Source: Bacillota bacterium (GTDB lineage: Bacteria > Bacteroidota > Bacteroidia > Bacteroidales > Bacteroidaceae). From it: DNA of 64,000 nucleotides. Positions 35,564 to 44,090 of the stretch are shown in pieces. Under the pieces are notes generated by a model, which worked only from the letters and a program-made list of their open reading frames with translations, ran no database searches and was not told the DNA's origin. Both the position numbers and the translations under genes were made by a program. The DNA lies in contig JAMPFD010000002.1 of the NCBI GenBank assembly GCA_023664625.1, positions 62,001 through 126,000 of the forward strand, given 5' to 3'. Position 1 is the stretch's first letter; every line of letters begins with the position of its first letter.

Positions 35564-36059
35564 AAGTTACTGTTGGAAATTAGTTTATACTAAAAACGCA
35601 GTTATTTTTCAGGCGGTTAGTGTACGGAACCGAAGGAGCAATGCGGGCATGGTGACTGAGTGACAACTTTCCCGACAAGCCATACGGGCAGAGCGAAACT
35701 TATTTCAGCTATGCCGTGGCAAGGGACAGTGCGCGTAGCGTCAGCAAGCGAGTGCACTGACTGACAAAAAAGAACGTTTTCGTTAAGCCAAATGAGCAGA
35801 GTTAAGTTCACTTAAACTCTGCCATGGCGAGAAAAGGTAGAATGAAATTCAACGTTTTCGTTAAGCCGGATGAGCAGAGTTAAGTTCACTTGAGCTCTGC
35901 CATGGCGAGAAAAGGTAGAATGAAATTCAACGTTTTCATTAAGCCGGATGAGCAGAACGAAACTCGTTTCAGTTATGCCATGGCGAGAAAAGTAGAATGA
36001 AATTCAACAAGTTTTAGTGAAAAAACATCATATTATAAAATAATTATCAATAGTTACTT
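35564..36059. mobile_element. MITE-like non-autonomous element, copy 1
   Basis: Left end (35564-35592) AAGTTACTGTTGGAAATTAG and right end, read in reverse complement from 36059, AAGTAACTATTGATAATTAT agree at about 23 of 29 positions: imperfect terminal inverted repeats. The 496-bp element has no gene. The same ends and flanking sequence bracket the 254-bp copy at 60052. Inside are tandem 78-bp repeats. No clear target-site duplication is visible. 36113-36140 carries another inverted end-like segment. Confidence 0.7.
35773..36005 (+). repeat. Three tandem 78-bp repeat copies inside the MITE-like element
   Basis: Copies start at 35773, 35851 and 35929 (78-bp steps; the third is one base shorter). 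Each begins AACGTTTTCGTTAAGCC or a close variant and ends GAGAAAAGGTAGAATGAAA. A degenerate partial copy lies just upstream near 35671-35720. In the first copy the open frame known from 21814 has a stop. Confidence 0.8.
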
Positions 36060-36290
36060 ATTGAAAATCATTTTATAATTGATTATTTTCTTGCTAAGGC
36101 TTATTCTTTTGGGTATAAACTGATTTTCAACAGCTGCTTATTCATCAAGCATCTCTTTGGAATCACAAAACGGACAGACAGAACAAGAAAAGACATGATT
36201 GAAAAGCTATCTCCGACAGTATATATCCATGTTCAGGAATACAGTGAAAGGAGGTATGACTGTCCAAACACGACCTGGCGCAAAACGAAA
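36060..36290. other. Spacer downstream of the MITE-like element
   Basis: 36113-36140 resembles an inverted MITE end (about 24 of 27 bases like the left end at 60052). No gene seen. Confidence 0.4.
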
Positions 36291-36366
36291 GGTAACGGTT
36301 CGCATTGTAAAAGGTTACCTTTGACCATGCTAAGGGTTACCTTTTATATTGCAGATCGTTACCTTT
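36291..36366. repeat. Array C of 22-bp-phased GTTACC/GGTAAC repeats
   Basis: GGTAAC at 36291-36296 (inverted), then GTTACC at 36314, 36336 and 36358, all 22 bp apart. It lies between a hairpin terminator (36417-36464) and the MITE-like element. Confidence 0.85.
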
Positions 36367-36416
36367 TGTCCGCCCGAAAGCATACATATATCTGCAATGC
36401 TGATTTACAGTACACA

Positions 36417-36464
36417 ATAAGAAGCCATGTATCAGGATATTCCTCCTTATACATGGCTTCTTAT
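36417..36464 (-). terminator. Hairpin terminator after the GH2 fusion gene
   Basis: 16-bp perfect stem ATAAGAAGCCATGTAT (36417-36432) with 36449-36464, 16-base loop, about 105 bp past the stop at 36571. The T run is weak. Confidence 0.6.
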
Positions 36465-36570
36465 CATTGCAAGACAAAGGTTCTGCCACTTACTGCCCGT
36501 ATGCCTGTCTATGATAAGACGGACAGTGCGGAATCCATATTGTCACATAGATAAAATACGTCTGCAGCGG

Positions 36571-39500
36571 TCACTGCACTTCAAGATACTCAAACTCGAC
36601 AGGGGTCGCGCCGACAATAGGTTTCTTCGTACCCGGCATAAGGAGCTGCACCTGATAATTGCCTGCGTTAATCTGCGTTCCGGTAGTGGTGGAGACGAGC
36701 TTGAACTTCTTTGGAGTGGTAGGGAACTTCATCTCACGGTCTACGAGGACAGCACCTTTCTGGTCTACTATACGGAGCTGTGCCGCTACCGGTGCACCAA
36801 CGTTCTTGTAACGGAAGCGCAGGGCGTACTCGCGTGCGACACCGGGAGTGATGATGAATTCCTTCTTCTTGCTGAGCGTATAGCGTGATGCCGGGAAAGC
36901 CTCTTCCTCGGCGGGAAGCATGGTCTTCGGGAGTTTCTCCACCCTGTCACCGTCAATTTTTGCCCAGAAACTTTCCTCGCTCTTGTCAGCAAGAGGCTTT
37001 ACTGAGGTGTCCGAAGTACGTATGGCAATGGCGGAGATGACAGCCTGTCCCGCCTTGACTTCAGGGAAAGAGAGGGTGAGCACACCACCTTTCACCTCTG
37101 CCTCCACCGTCTTGCGGAAAGCTCCCGCATGACCGGCCTCTGCCCAAAGGTCAACATCCTCTGCCTTAACCTCGCCGTTCACGGCTACGGAGAAAAGGCG
37201 TTCGCCCTCGCAGTCGGTCTTTATTCCTCCGCCAAGTCCGAGCCATGGCTCTGCGAAATAGAGTTCAACGGTGTAACTGCCGTCAGGGAGAGGGAAACCA
37301 TAGCTGAGTTTATGACGTCCGAAGCGGAAAGTGCTGAAGAGTCCCCAGTCACGTGTACCATGAATCGGCTCAGATATAGTGCCCTGAGAAGCACGGATAC
37401 CGTCCCATGAACTGCTGTAAGCGAGGTTGTCTCCCTGCCATCTGTTGCCGAAAGTGTCGGTATATGAGTCACCGCCACAGTTGAGACGGAGGACGTAGTT
37501 CTCATTTTCAGCGGGCTGAAGGCTTACAGGGTGCATGTCGGCAGCAACAGGTACGACGGAAGAGCCGGCATAAAGATTCTCGAAACCGGGAGCCTGAGGC
37601 AGCCCGTCAAGGATTATGACATCCTCGGCAACGGCCTTCCCCCCTCTGAAGCCTACGGCGCGGAGCACGTTATACTCGATGAGGCGGTGTTCCCAGAACA
37701 TGTGTGTCCCCGGCTTGCGTGCGTTTTTCTTTCTTCCGAGATACCGGCTGTCATCGCCACTGTTGTAGAGGCGCACGCTGTCACAGTTGGAATAGACAGC
37801 GATATCCGTACGGCGAGCACCTGTTTTCTTAAAGCGGTCAGCCCATGTATGGCTGTTTATGTAGACCATCGGGTCAACATCAGGGGAGACATAGCTTGAC
37901 CTGTACATGTAATAGACATCCGCAGGCTGCTCCCATGAGGTAAGAAGTCCCTTGTAGTTCACAGGACCTATCTTGTCCGCCATGCGGTAGGCTCCGTCAG
38001 GCTGGACACGTCCCGGATTGTCATGTGTTGCGAAAATCCACTGATAATGTCCGCAGACACTGTCGCGTGCTTCCTCCGCAAGACGGACTTTCGTCTCAAG
38101 AAGGTCTGTGGCACGTTCCTCGCTATATGACTTTTCCTTACGGAGAGAATCGACAGGAGCCTCGCTGTGCAGACCGATTGTCCGCCATGCGCCGTATTCG
38201 CCGTTGAGAAGCTGGTTCGGCTGTTTCAGTTCCTTGTCGTAGTTGAGTGCCGTTCCGCCGTAGGTTCCGCTCCAGTTCTGAATGACATTCCAGTCGGAGC
38301 CTTCTCCGCCGTTACAGGTAGTGACGGGCCGGCGTGCAGGATCAAGTTCCTTTATGATGGCTGTACACTCCTCGGCAAAGTCTTTCGGAAGAGTCGATTC
38401 GTTCTGCAAGCCCCACATCACAACGGAAGGTGAGTTACGGCGTTCCTTTATATACTGACGCAGAAGCTGCTTGAAATTCTCGCGAAACTGCGGCGTGTCG
38501 TACCAGATATGTGCCGAGAACTGGCTCCAGAAGAGCACTCCCTGCTTGTCAGCCAACTGCTGATAGAGGAGGTTATGCGGCTGGTGGGCCTCACGATAGG
38601 CATTAAAACCTGCCTGGCGGATGAGTTTCATGCGCGACTCTATCTGCTCATTGCAGAACGCGTGGCTGCCGCCGAACAGGTGGTCATAGTCGCACGTACC
38701 GTTGATGAACACCGGTTTGCCGTTAAGATAAAAACGGTTGTCACCGTCGTTGCGCATAAGAGGCCATGAGAAAGTACGTATGCCGTACGGTGTCTCCACC
38801 TGATCGGTGGTCTTGCCGTCACGCTTCACCATTGAGACAATCTTATAAAGATAAGGGTCTTCCTGAGACCACAGTGTCGGAGAGCCGACTTCTGCCTGCT
38901 GACGGACTGTCTTTGTCTCGCCCGGATTGAGGCGAATCTTGTCGGTACAACGGAAGACACGTTTGCCGGAAGCCATATTGAAATTGTTCACAATCTCAAA
39001 TTCAGCCGCCGTGGTGCCGTAGTTCTTCACCTCCGTCTCTATGAAAACAGAGTCACAGGTTTCGTTGTTCCAGACATGGACTCCGAAAGGTTCTATCCGA
39101 ACCTCGTCTGTTTCCACAAGGCTTACGGGACGATATATGCCGAAAGGCTGGGAGCCTTCGGAGAAGCCCCATTCGGAAGAGCATCCTCCGCATACCCAAG
39201 GCATGTCGGTGATGAGTTCAGGATGGTCGCAAAGTACCGTCAGACGATTGTCACCGTCCTTTATGCAGTCAGTGACATCTAACGTATACGTCAGTCTGCC
39301 GACAGGTTTTCTGTCAAACTTCTTGCCATTGACGGTCACCGTGGCATAAGAGCCGACTCCCTCGAAATAAAGGAAATAGCGTTTCCCCGCCGCAGGACTG
39401 GCAAAGAAAATCTTCTCGTAAAGTGCCGAACCGTGGAGGTTTCCGTGCTTTTTCTGACTGTATCCGTAGTAGTCATCCCAGTTATGAGGAACGTCACCCG

Positions 39501-40785
39501 TCCAGACCTTGCCTGTTGCGGCTGTATCGGTGGAGGTTACAAGTGTTGACTTCCATCCTTCGGAAAGCGGAGTGACGGTACGCTTTGCCTTGCGCTGCGG
39601 AGCAGGAAACGCCACTCCCGACTTGCCCATCGGGCGTGAGGTGGCAAGGGCTATGCCACGCTGCCCGTCGTTGTTCACTGCACAGTAGAAATGGTAGACG
39701 ACACCATCGTGCTTCAGGACATAGCTTTTATGGGCGAACATCTCGTCATACTGCTTTGTAGGCCATACGAGATCCGGCCCGTCCCAGTCCTGCCAGTGGA
39801 CGAGGTCGCGGGAGACCGCGAAGGTGTTGAAAGCATTGTATTTCCTCTGCGGACTGAACGCGGAGAAATAGAACATGACATAGAGTGGCTTTTCCTTAAC
39901 TATGGCAGAAGCTGTGGCGGATGCATTGCACTCACGTTCCCACTGAGTGAAATCGACAATCTGCGCATCGCCGGTGATGATTCCCGGTGCTTCATGGGTG
40001 AAGACGGGATTGCCGGGATAGCGTTCCCACTTCTTCATGTCGTTGGAGAGTGCTATGCCAATGCGCTCAGCCTTGAGATTATTCTCGGGATTGATGCCGC
40101 CGGCATTATAGAACATGACGAAACGCTTGCCGAAAGTCTTACGTTTGTCCTCATAGACGGTGGACTTGTACTGTATCAGCTTTTCCCACCACTGTGCCCC
40201 TTTGTCATCAATGTGCAGGAGAGGCTTGCCGAGCGACTGCCATTCGTGTGCAGCAGTCACAGAGGCGTCCACACCGTTTTTCATGGCTACGTCAGTCCAT
40301 GCCTGTCCTATGAACAGCGGTGCGCGGACACCCTCATATCCGGTGCCCTCACCGCCGATGTATGTCATCCAGTGCTTTCCATTATACGTGCCTATGCGGT
40401 AGTCACCGTTCCACTCCCAATTGATGAGTGACGGGAAGCCACCGCGCTGGTTCATGTCCCATCCGTTGTCCTTGTAGTCGAGGAGGCAGCCTAACGTGCG
40501 CCAGTGGAGAAGGTCGTCGCTCTCACTCAGCCAGGTGGTGTATCCACGTCCGTCAAGTCCGTCGGAACCATTGTAAACGACGTATGTCATATACCATTTG
40601 CCGCCCTCACGGTAGACCGTGGGACAGTCTATCTTATGGCCGTTGTCAGCAGGAGCAACGACCATGCCATACTTGTATGGCGACTTCACCTCATTATAGA
40701 TGTCTGTCATCACCTCTTTTGAGATCTGTTGCGCAAAGGCGGAGAGGGTAAGGAATGACAGTACGGTCAGAAGTATATGTTTCAT
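36571..40785 (-). CDS. Three-part enzyme: five-bladed propeller, GH2 barrel, malectin-like domain
   Basis: 1404 residues from the ATG at 40785 (signal peptide MKHILLTVLSFLTLSAFAQ); a start at 40872 adds only non-signal residues. About 25-395 is a five-bladed beta-propeller of the GH43/GH137-like kind (CPTVYREGGKWYMTYVVY, GDAQIVDF). About 405-1000 is a GH2 enzyme with acid/base E796 in WGLQNES and likely nucleophile E863 in LNGEYGAW. About 1085-1230 looks like a malectin-type carbohydrate-binding domain (VELYFAEPW, GERLFSVAVNG); a C-terminal beta domain ends the protein. B. thetaiotaomicron BT0996 has a GH137-GH2 layout and removes arabinofuranose and glucuronic acid from RG-II chains; whether this is its counterpart needs alignment. 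It follows the alpha-galacturonidase-like gene by 117 bp. Confidence 0.85.
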   Translation of the reverse strand: MKHILLTVLSFLTLSAFAQQISKEVMTDIYNEVKSPYKYGMVVAPADNGHKIDCPTVYREGGKWYMTYVVYNGSDGLDGRGYTTWLSESDDLLHWRTLGCLLDYKDNGWDMNQRGGFPSLINWEWNGDYRIGTYNGKHWMTYIGGEGTGYEGVRAPLFIGQAWTDVAMKNGVDASVTAAHEWQSLGKPLLHIDDKGAQWWEKLIQYKSTVYEDKRKTFGKRFVMFYNAGGINPENNLKAERIGIALSNDMKKWERYPGNPVFTHEAPGIITGDAQIVDFTQWERECNASATASAIVKEKPLYVMFYFSAFSPQRKYNAFNTFAVSRDLVHWQDWDGPDLVWPTKQYDEMFAHKSYVLKHDGVVYHFYCAVNNDGQRGIALATSRPMGKSGVAFPAPQRKAKRTVTPLSEGWKSTLVTSTDTAATGKVWTGDVPHNWDDYYGYSQKKHGNLHGSALYEKIFFASPAAGKRYFLYFEGVGSYATVTVNGKKFDRKPVGRLTYTLDVTDCIKDGDNRLTVLCDHPELITDMPWVCGGCSSEWGFSEGSQPFGIYRPVSLVETDEVRIEPFGVHVWNNETCDSVFIETEVKNYGTTAAEFEIVNNFNMASGKRVFRCTDKIRLNPGETKTVRQQAEVGSPTLWSQEDPYLYKIVSMVKRDGKTTDQVETPYGIRTFSWPLMRNDGDNRFYLNGKPVFINGTCDYDHLFGGSHAFCNEQIESRMKLIRQAGFNAYREAHQPHNLLYQQLADKQGVLFWSQFSAHIWYDTPQFRENFKQLLRQYIKERRNSPSVVMWGLQNESTLPKDFAEECTAIIKELDPARRPVTTCNGGEGSDWNVIQNWSGTYGGTALNYDKELKQPNQLLNGEYGAWRTIGLHSEAPVDSLRKEKSYSEERATDLLETKVRLAEEARDSVCGHYQWIFATHDNPGRVQPDGAYRMADKIGPVNYKGLLTSWEQPADVYYMYRSSYVSPDVDPMVYINSHTWADRFKKTGARRTDIAVYSNCDSVRLYNSGDDSRYLGRKKNARKPGTHMFWEHRLIEYNVLRAVGFRGGKAVAEDVIILDGLPQAPGFENLYAGSSVVPVAADMHPVSLQPAENENYVLRLNCGGDSYTDTFGNRWQGDNLAYSSSWDGIRASQGTISEPIHGTRDWGLFSTFRFGRHKLSYGFPLPDGSYTVELYFAEPWLGLGGGIKTDCEGERLFSVAVNGEVKAEDVDLWAEAGHAGAFRKTVEAEVKGGVLTLSFPEVKAGQAVISAIAIRTSDTSVKPLADKSEESFWAKIDGDRVEKLPKTMLPAEEEAFPASRYTLSKKKEFIITPGVAREYALRFRYKNVGAPVAAQLRIVDQKGAVLVDREMKFPTTPKKFKLVSTTTGTQINAGNYQVQLLMPGTKKPIVGATPVEFEYLEVQ

Positions 40786-40902
40786 TGTATTAAAAATATT
40801 TTTAACAGGCAGGGCATAACACCTGCCGCAAATGTTTTCGGCATTATACACAACGCAGTGGGACAGAACCACAAGCCCTACCCCACTGCGGATTTTTCTT
40901 TA
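40786..40902 (-). other. Hairpins between the two RG-II-type genes
   Basis: Two stems on the minus strand: CGCAGTGGG/CCCACTGCG (40890-40854) and GGCAGG/CCTGCC (40827-40808) close to the next start codon. No T run. They may modulate expression of the downstream fusion enzyme. Confidence 0.5.
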
Positions 40903-43743
40903 TTAATAGAACAGCCAGTCGATGGAGCTGTCGGCACCTGACAGCCCGGCATCGCGCGGATTAATCTTGTCAGAGGTATAACCGAGAACGACAAGGATTC
41001 CTTTCGGCAACTGCAGACGATGCTTTCCGGCGGTGAAATTGTAAGGATGGACATTCACCTGCGGCATGCCGTTGATGCGCAGAGCAGAGGTATAGCATGG
41101 GTCTTGCTGGCCATACTCACTGGCAGTTGCGTCGATCTCGAGCTTTGGAGCACGTGCATATTTGCGCTGGTCGTCACGGAAATAGCCGACAAGGAGTGTC
41201 ACCGGCTTGTCACATGTGAATTCCACTACTGTGCCTTCGTTACGCTGGGACTTGGAAGAGAAGACGTATGCCTGCATTCCTTCAAGTTCTTTGCCATAGT
41301 CTGTGACAGCGGAGTCAAGGTCGTTGAAGAGTTTTGCTCCTTTCTCAAGCCGTACCGTCGTCACGTCACCGTCAAGAGTGACCTTGGCAGGACGCAGCGG
41401 TTTGATGACATTCTTCTTGCCTTCGGAGGAAGGAGACTTCAGCTGGGCTATGTTCTTTTTGAGGTTTGCCAGTTCTTCCTCATATTTCGGAAGAAGCTCA
41501 CTCCAGTGTTTCATCTTGCCGCCATCGCCGGCTATGGGCACACGGCGCATGGAAGTCTGCATACTGTTGGCATAGAGGTATGTGTCATTTGTGAGTGAGA
41601 CGAGACAGCGGTAGTGTTCCAGACCTTCTTCAAGAAGTGGCACAGCCTTGTCAAGTTCTGCAATATCATTGGTATACTTGTAATTCAGGACATGCTCACA
41701 GGCGCGCACCTTCAGTCCGAAAGCGTATGCGAACTCACGATAGCAGTGTATATCATTGCTCAGGCGGGCAAACTCAGCATTATTCCTGCCTATATTCTTT
41801 CCGGCATCCTCTATGGCCTTAACGGCCTTGTCGCCATGTTCCATGCACTGGCTGACGATGTCAAGCGGGAGTTCTCCCACATGTTCCTTGACGTTAAGTT
41901 TAGGATTTACATTGTCAGGGAAGTTGATGTTCACCGGCAACGGTGCGTCATGTTCCTTGGCAACATACTCAATGAGTTTCTCGCCGTCAGGGCCGCAGCT
42001 TTCGTAGAATCCGGGATAGACAGTGTATTTGTAAGGATTGACAAGTTGTGAGCAGAACATTCCGAGCAGAAGAGTCTGCCGGTTGCCCTCCGTAATGCCG
42101 AAGCGGCGGAGGAGTTTCGGGGCTATCTCGCCACTTTCTTCCATGGCTTCACGTATCAATGCAGCATTTCCTGCTGTGGTTCCATAGGTCCGTGCCAGTT
42201 TGTTGTCCCAGTAAACTGTCTCGTCATTGCGGTCACGATGGCAGTTCCAGGCGTAGCGTCCCCATGCGGAGTACCACATCCAGTCACGGTCAAGCTGTTT
42301 CTGGCGGGAACCGTCAGCAAGCTTGTCGGCTGTATACGGCCAGTCCCAATAGGATGCCTGCGGATAGAGATGGAGAGCGTTTGCATGGTGTGCGTTGTGC
42401 ATTGCGTTCACTGTCTTCTGTATGAAATCAGGGGAAGACCAACGGAACGGCTCCAGATTGGCAAGAATGTGTACGTTTGAGATATGTGTCGAGCCAAGAG
42501 CGGCAAGCGAGCGGTGGGTCTCTCCCCACGGTCCCTGCGGAGTGTAGGTTGTAAGTGACTCACCATTGTACTTGTTCATGGTATACAGATTCTTGTACAA
42601 AGGCAGTGAAGCCTCCATGACCATCTTACAGTCGGTGTCGTGAGCACGCAGAAGAATCGGCGGTTCATCTGTCCTGCCGAGTGTCGTCAATCCGTCCTTT
42701 ACGGCCGGAATGATGGTTTTGGTCATCCATTCCACATCATCTTCGTATGTGTCCATCGCCTCACCGAGGCACACAAGGAGGCCGACATTAGGATAGTTTT
42801 CTATAAATGCCTTTATGGATTTATAGGTATAATCCCGGATGAGCGGTGTGATAGGACGGTGACGGTCCTGTGTCTTGATTCCGTAATGCTCGGCAAAAGG
42901 TTTGGAGACAAGGATGTTATAGAACATCTGTATTACGAAGATACCGCGCTTTTCAGCTTCATGAGTGAGGAAAGCAAACACTTCCTTGTTCTTCTCAAAC
43001 GTCGCATCATCGACCTCAACTGCAAAAGGATAGTCATTGAGCTTTATCAATGACGCGAAAGGGTGTCCGTTCCAAAGGTACACAGAATTCATGCGGTTCT
43101 CCACAAGCATGTCAAGATAGTCAATCCAGTGCTGCTTGTCATAGAACCAAGGAAAGAGTTCCGGAGTGTAAGGATACTCATATACCATGCGCCCGGGCAG
43201 GAGATAAGGTTTCTGAACGCCTATACATCCGCCGCGTAGCACCATCTCCGGTGCATCCTTAACCAGCCCGGGAAGGTCGGTTATGCCGTGTTTCTTTATC
43301 TGTTCGGCAAGTTCTCCGCAGCCGTAGATGCATCCTGTGCCGTCATTGCCGGCAACAGTGATGCGGGCTTTCAGGCCGCGCTGCTTGCTTCCGAGCGTCA
43401 CGGATGTTATCGTGAAGCCTTCTTTCTTTGTTATAAAGGAATCAACTGCCTCCACGGAATATCCACGGCGGCGGTCCTTCTGCATCTGTTTCTTGCGTGC
43501 GGCAAGTTCGGCGTTGACATCAGTGATGGTGCTGAGCATCACACGATGTTCTGCTTTCTTGTCCTCCTTGCCGCCGGTAGTGACGACAACGGTGAAGCCC
43601 TGCTGCGTGAGTTTCTTCTTAAGATACTCCGCGGCGTAACTTACTCTATTCCCTGCACCCTTGGGTGTCACGATGTTCACACTCTCTGCCATTGCCAGCA
43701 GTGAGAACATAAACAGGGAAATGGTTGCGATAATGTCTTTCAT
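40903..43743 (-). CDS. Alpha-galacturonidase-like glycoside hydrolase (GH138 candidate)
   Basis: 946 residues with a signal peptide at about 1-18 (ending AMAE). About 20-155 resembles the N-terminal alpha/beta domain of GH67/GH115-type uronidases (SYAAEYLKKKLTQQGF, IYGCGELAEQI); about 165-560 is a barrel-like part (MVLRGGCIGVQ, VENRMNSVYLWNGHPFASL, VGLLVCLGEAMDTYEDD) with acidic candidates for catalysis; the rest is helical then beta-rich. In B. thetaiotaomicron the GH138 enzyme BT0997 lies next to BT0996 (GH137-GH2) and removes alpha-galacturonic acid from RG-II; the same neighbourhood here suggests this identity, but I could not verify the family from sequence alone. It starts 134 bp downstream of repeat array D. 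Confidence 0.7.
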   Translation of the reverse strand: MKDIIATISLFMFSLLAMAESVNIVTPKGAGNRVSYAAEYLKKKLTQQGFTVVVTTGGKEDKKAEHRVMLSTITDVNAELAARKKQMQKDRRRGYSVEAVDSFITKKEGFTITSVTLGSKQRGLKARITVAGNDGTGCIYGCGELAEQIKKHGITDLPGLVKDAPEMVLRGGCIGVQKPYLLPGRMVYEYPYTPELFPWFYDKQHWIDYLDMLVENRMNSVYLWNGHPFASLIKLNDYPFAVEVDDATFEKNKEVFAFLTHEAEKRGIFVIQMFYNILVSKPFAEHYGIKTQDRHRPITPLIRDYTYKSIKAFIENYPNVGLLVCLGEAMDTYEDDVEWMTKTIIPAVKDGLTTLGRTDEPPILLRAHDTDCKMVMEASLPLYKNLYTMNKYNGESLTTYTPQGPWGETHRSLAALGSTHISNVHILANLEPFRWSSPDFIQKTVNAMHNAHHANALHLYPQASYWDWPYTADKLADGSRQKQLDRDWMWYSAWGRYAWNCHRDRNDETVYWDNKLARTYGTTAGNAALIREAMEESGEIAPKLLRRFGITEGNRQTLLLGMFCSQLVNPYKYTVYPGFYESCGPDGEKLIEYVAKEHDAPLPVNINFPDNVNPKLNVKEHVGELPLDIVSQCMEHGDKAVKAIEDAGKNIGRNNAEFARLSNDIHCYREFAYAFGLKVRACEHVLNYKYTNDIAELDKAVPLLEEGLEHYRCLVSLTNDTYLYANSMQTSMRRVPIAGDGGKMKHWSELLPKYEEELANLKKNIAQLKSPSSEGKKNVIKPLRPAKVTLDGDVTTVRLEKGAKLFNDLDSAVTDYGKELEGMQAYVFSSKSQRNEGTVVEFTCDKPVTLLVGYFRDDQRKYARAPKLEIDATASEYGQQDPCYTSALRINGMPQVNVHPYNFTAGKHRLQLPKGILVVLGYTSDKINPRDAGLSGADSSIDWLFY

Positions 43744-43875
43744 ATAGCATTTTTATGATTTATTTCTTTATTTTTTCCGTGACAGAAGCGTGTCTGCCGG
43801 CTGTCGTTTCCACACCTCAGGAAGCAGCCGTTGCAACACGTTCATATTCACGCCTTTACAAACTCACTTGCAAAA
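43744..43875. other. Leader of the alpha-galacturonidase-like gene
   Basis: No TAnnTTTG box seen. The spacer between the start codon and array D shows nothing else recognisable. Confidence 0.3.
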
Positions 43876-43987
43876 GGTGACACTTTGCATGGCCAAACGT
43901 TACCTTTTACCGTGTCAAACGTTACCTTTCATCATGCAAACCGTTACCTTTCATCATGCAAACCGTTACCTTTGACACAGCTTGCCA
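43876..43987. repeat. Array D of 22-bp-phased GTTACC repeats
   Basis: GTTACC at 43899, 43921, 43943 and 43965, each 22 bp apart, preceded by an inverted near-copy GGTGAC at 43876-43881. Two adjacent units are the identical 22-mer starting GTTACCTTTCATCATGCA. This is the longest array in the window. Confidence 0.9.
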
Positions 43988-44030
43988 TGACACGCCACAT
44001 TGTGGAGGGTGACCGCTGACTTTGCAATTT

Positions 44031-44072
44031 GCCGGCATGACCGGACTGACAGTCATGACCGGTCATGCCGGC
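44031..44072 (-). terminator. Hairpin after the GH78-sialidase gene
   Basis: Perfect 14-bp stem GCCGGCATGACCGG (44031-44044) with 44059-44072, 18 bp past the stop at 44091. No T run follows. Confidence 0.5.
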
Positions 44073-44090
44073 TCTGACACAGGATAAGGT

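Noticed and set aside
39691..40431. 246-codon plus-strand frame opposite the GH2 fusion gene
   Set aside because: Antisense shadow of the fusion enzyme; no motifs or start signals.
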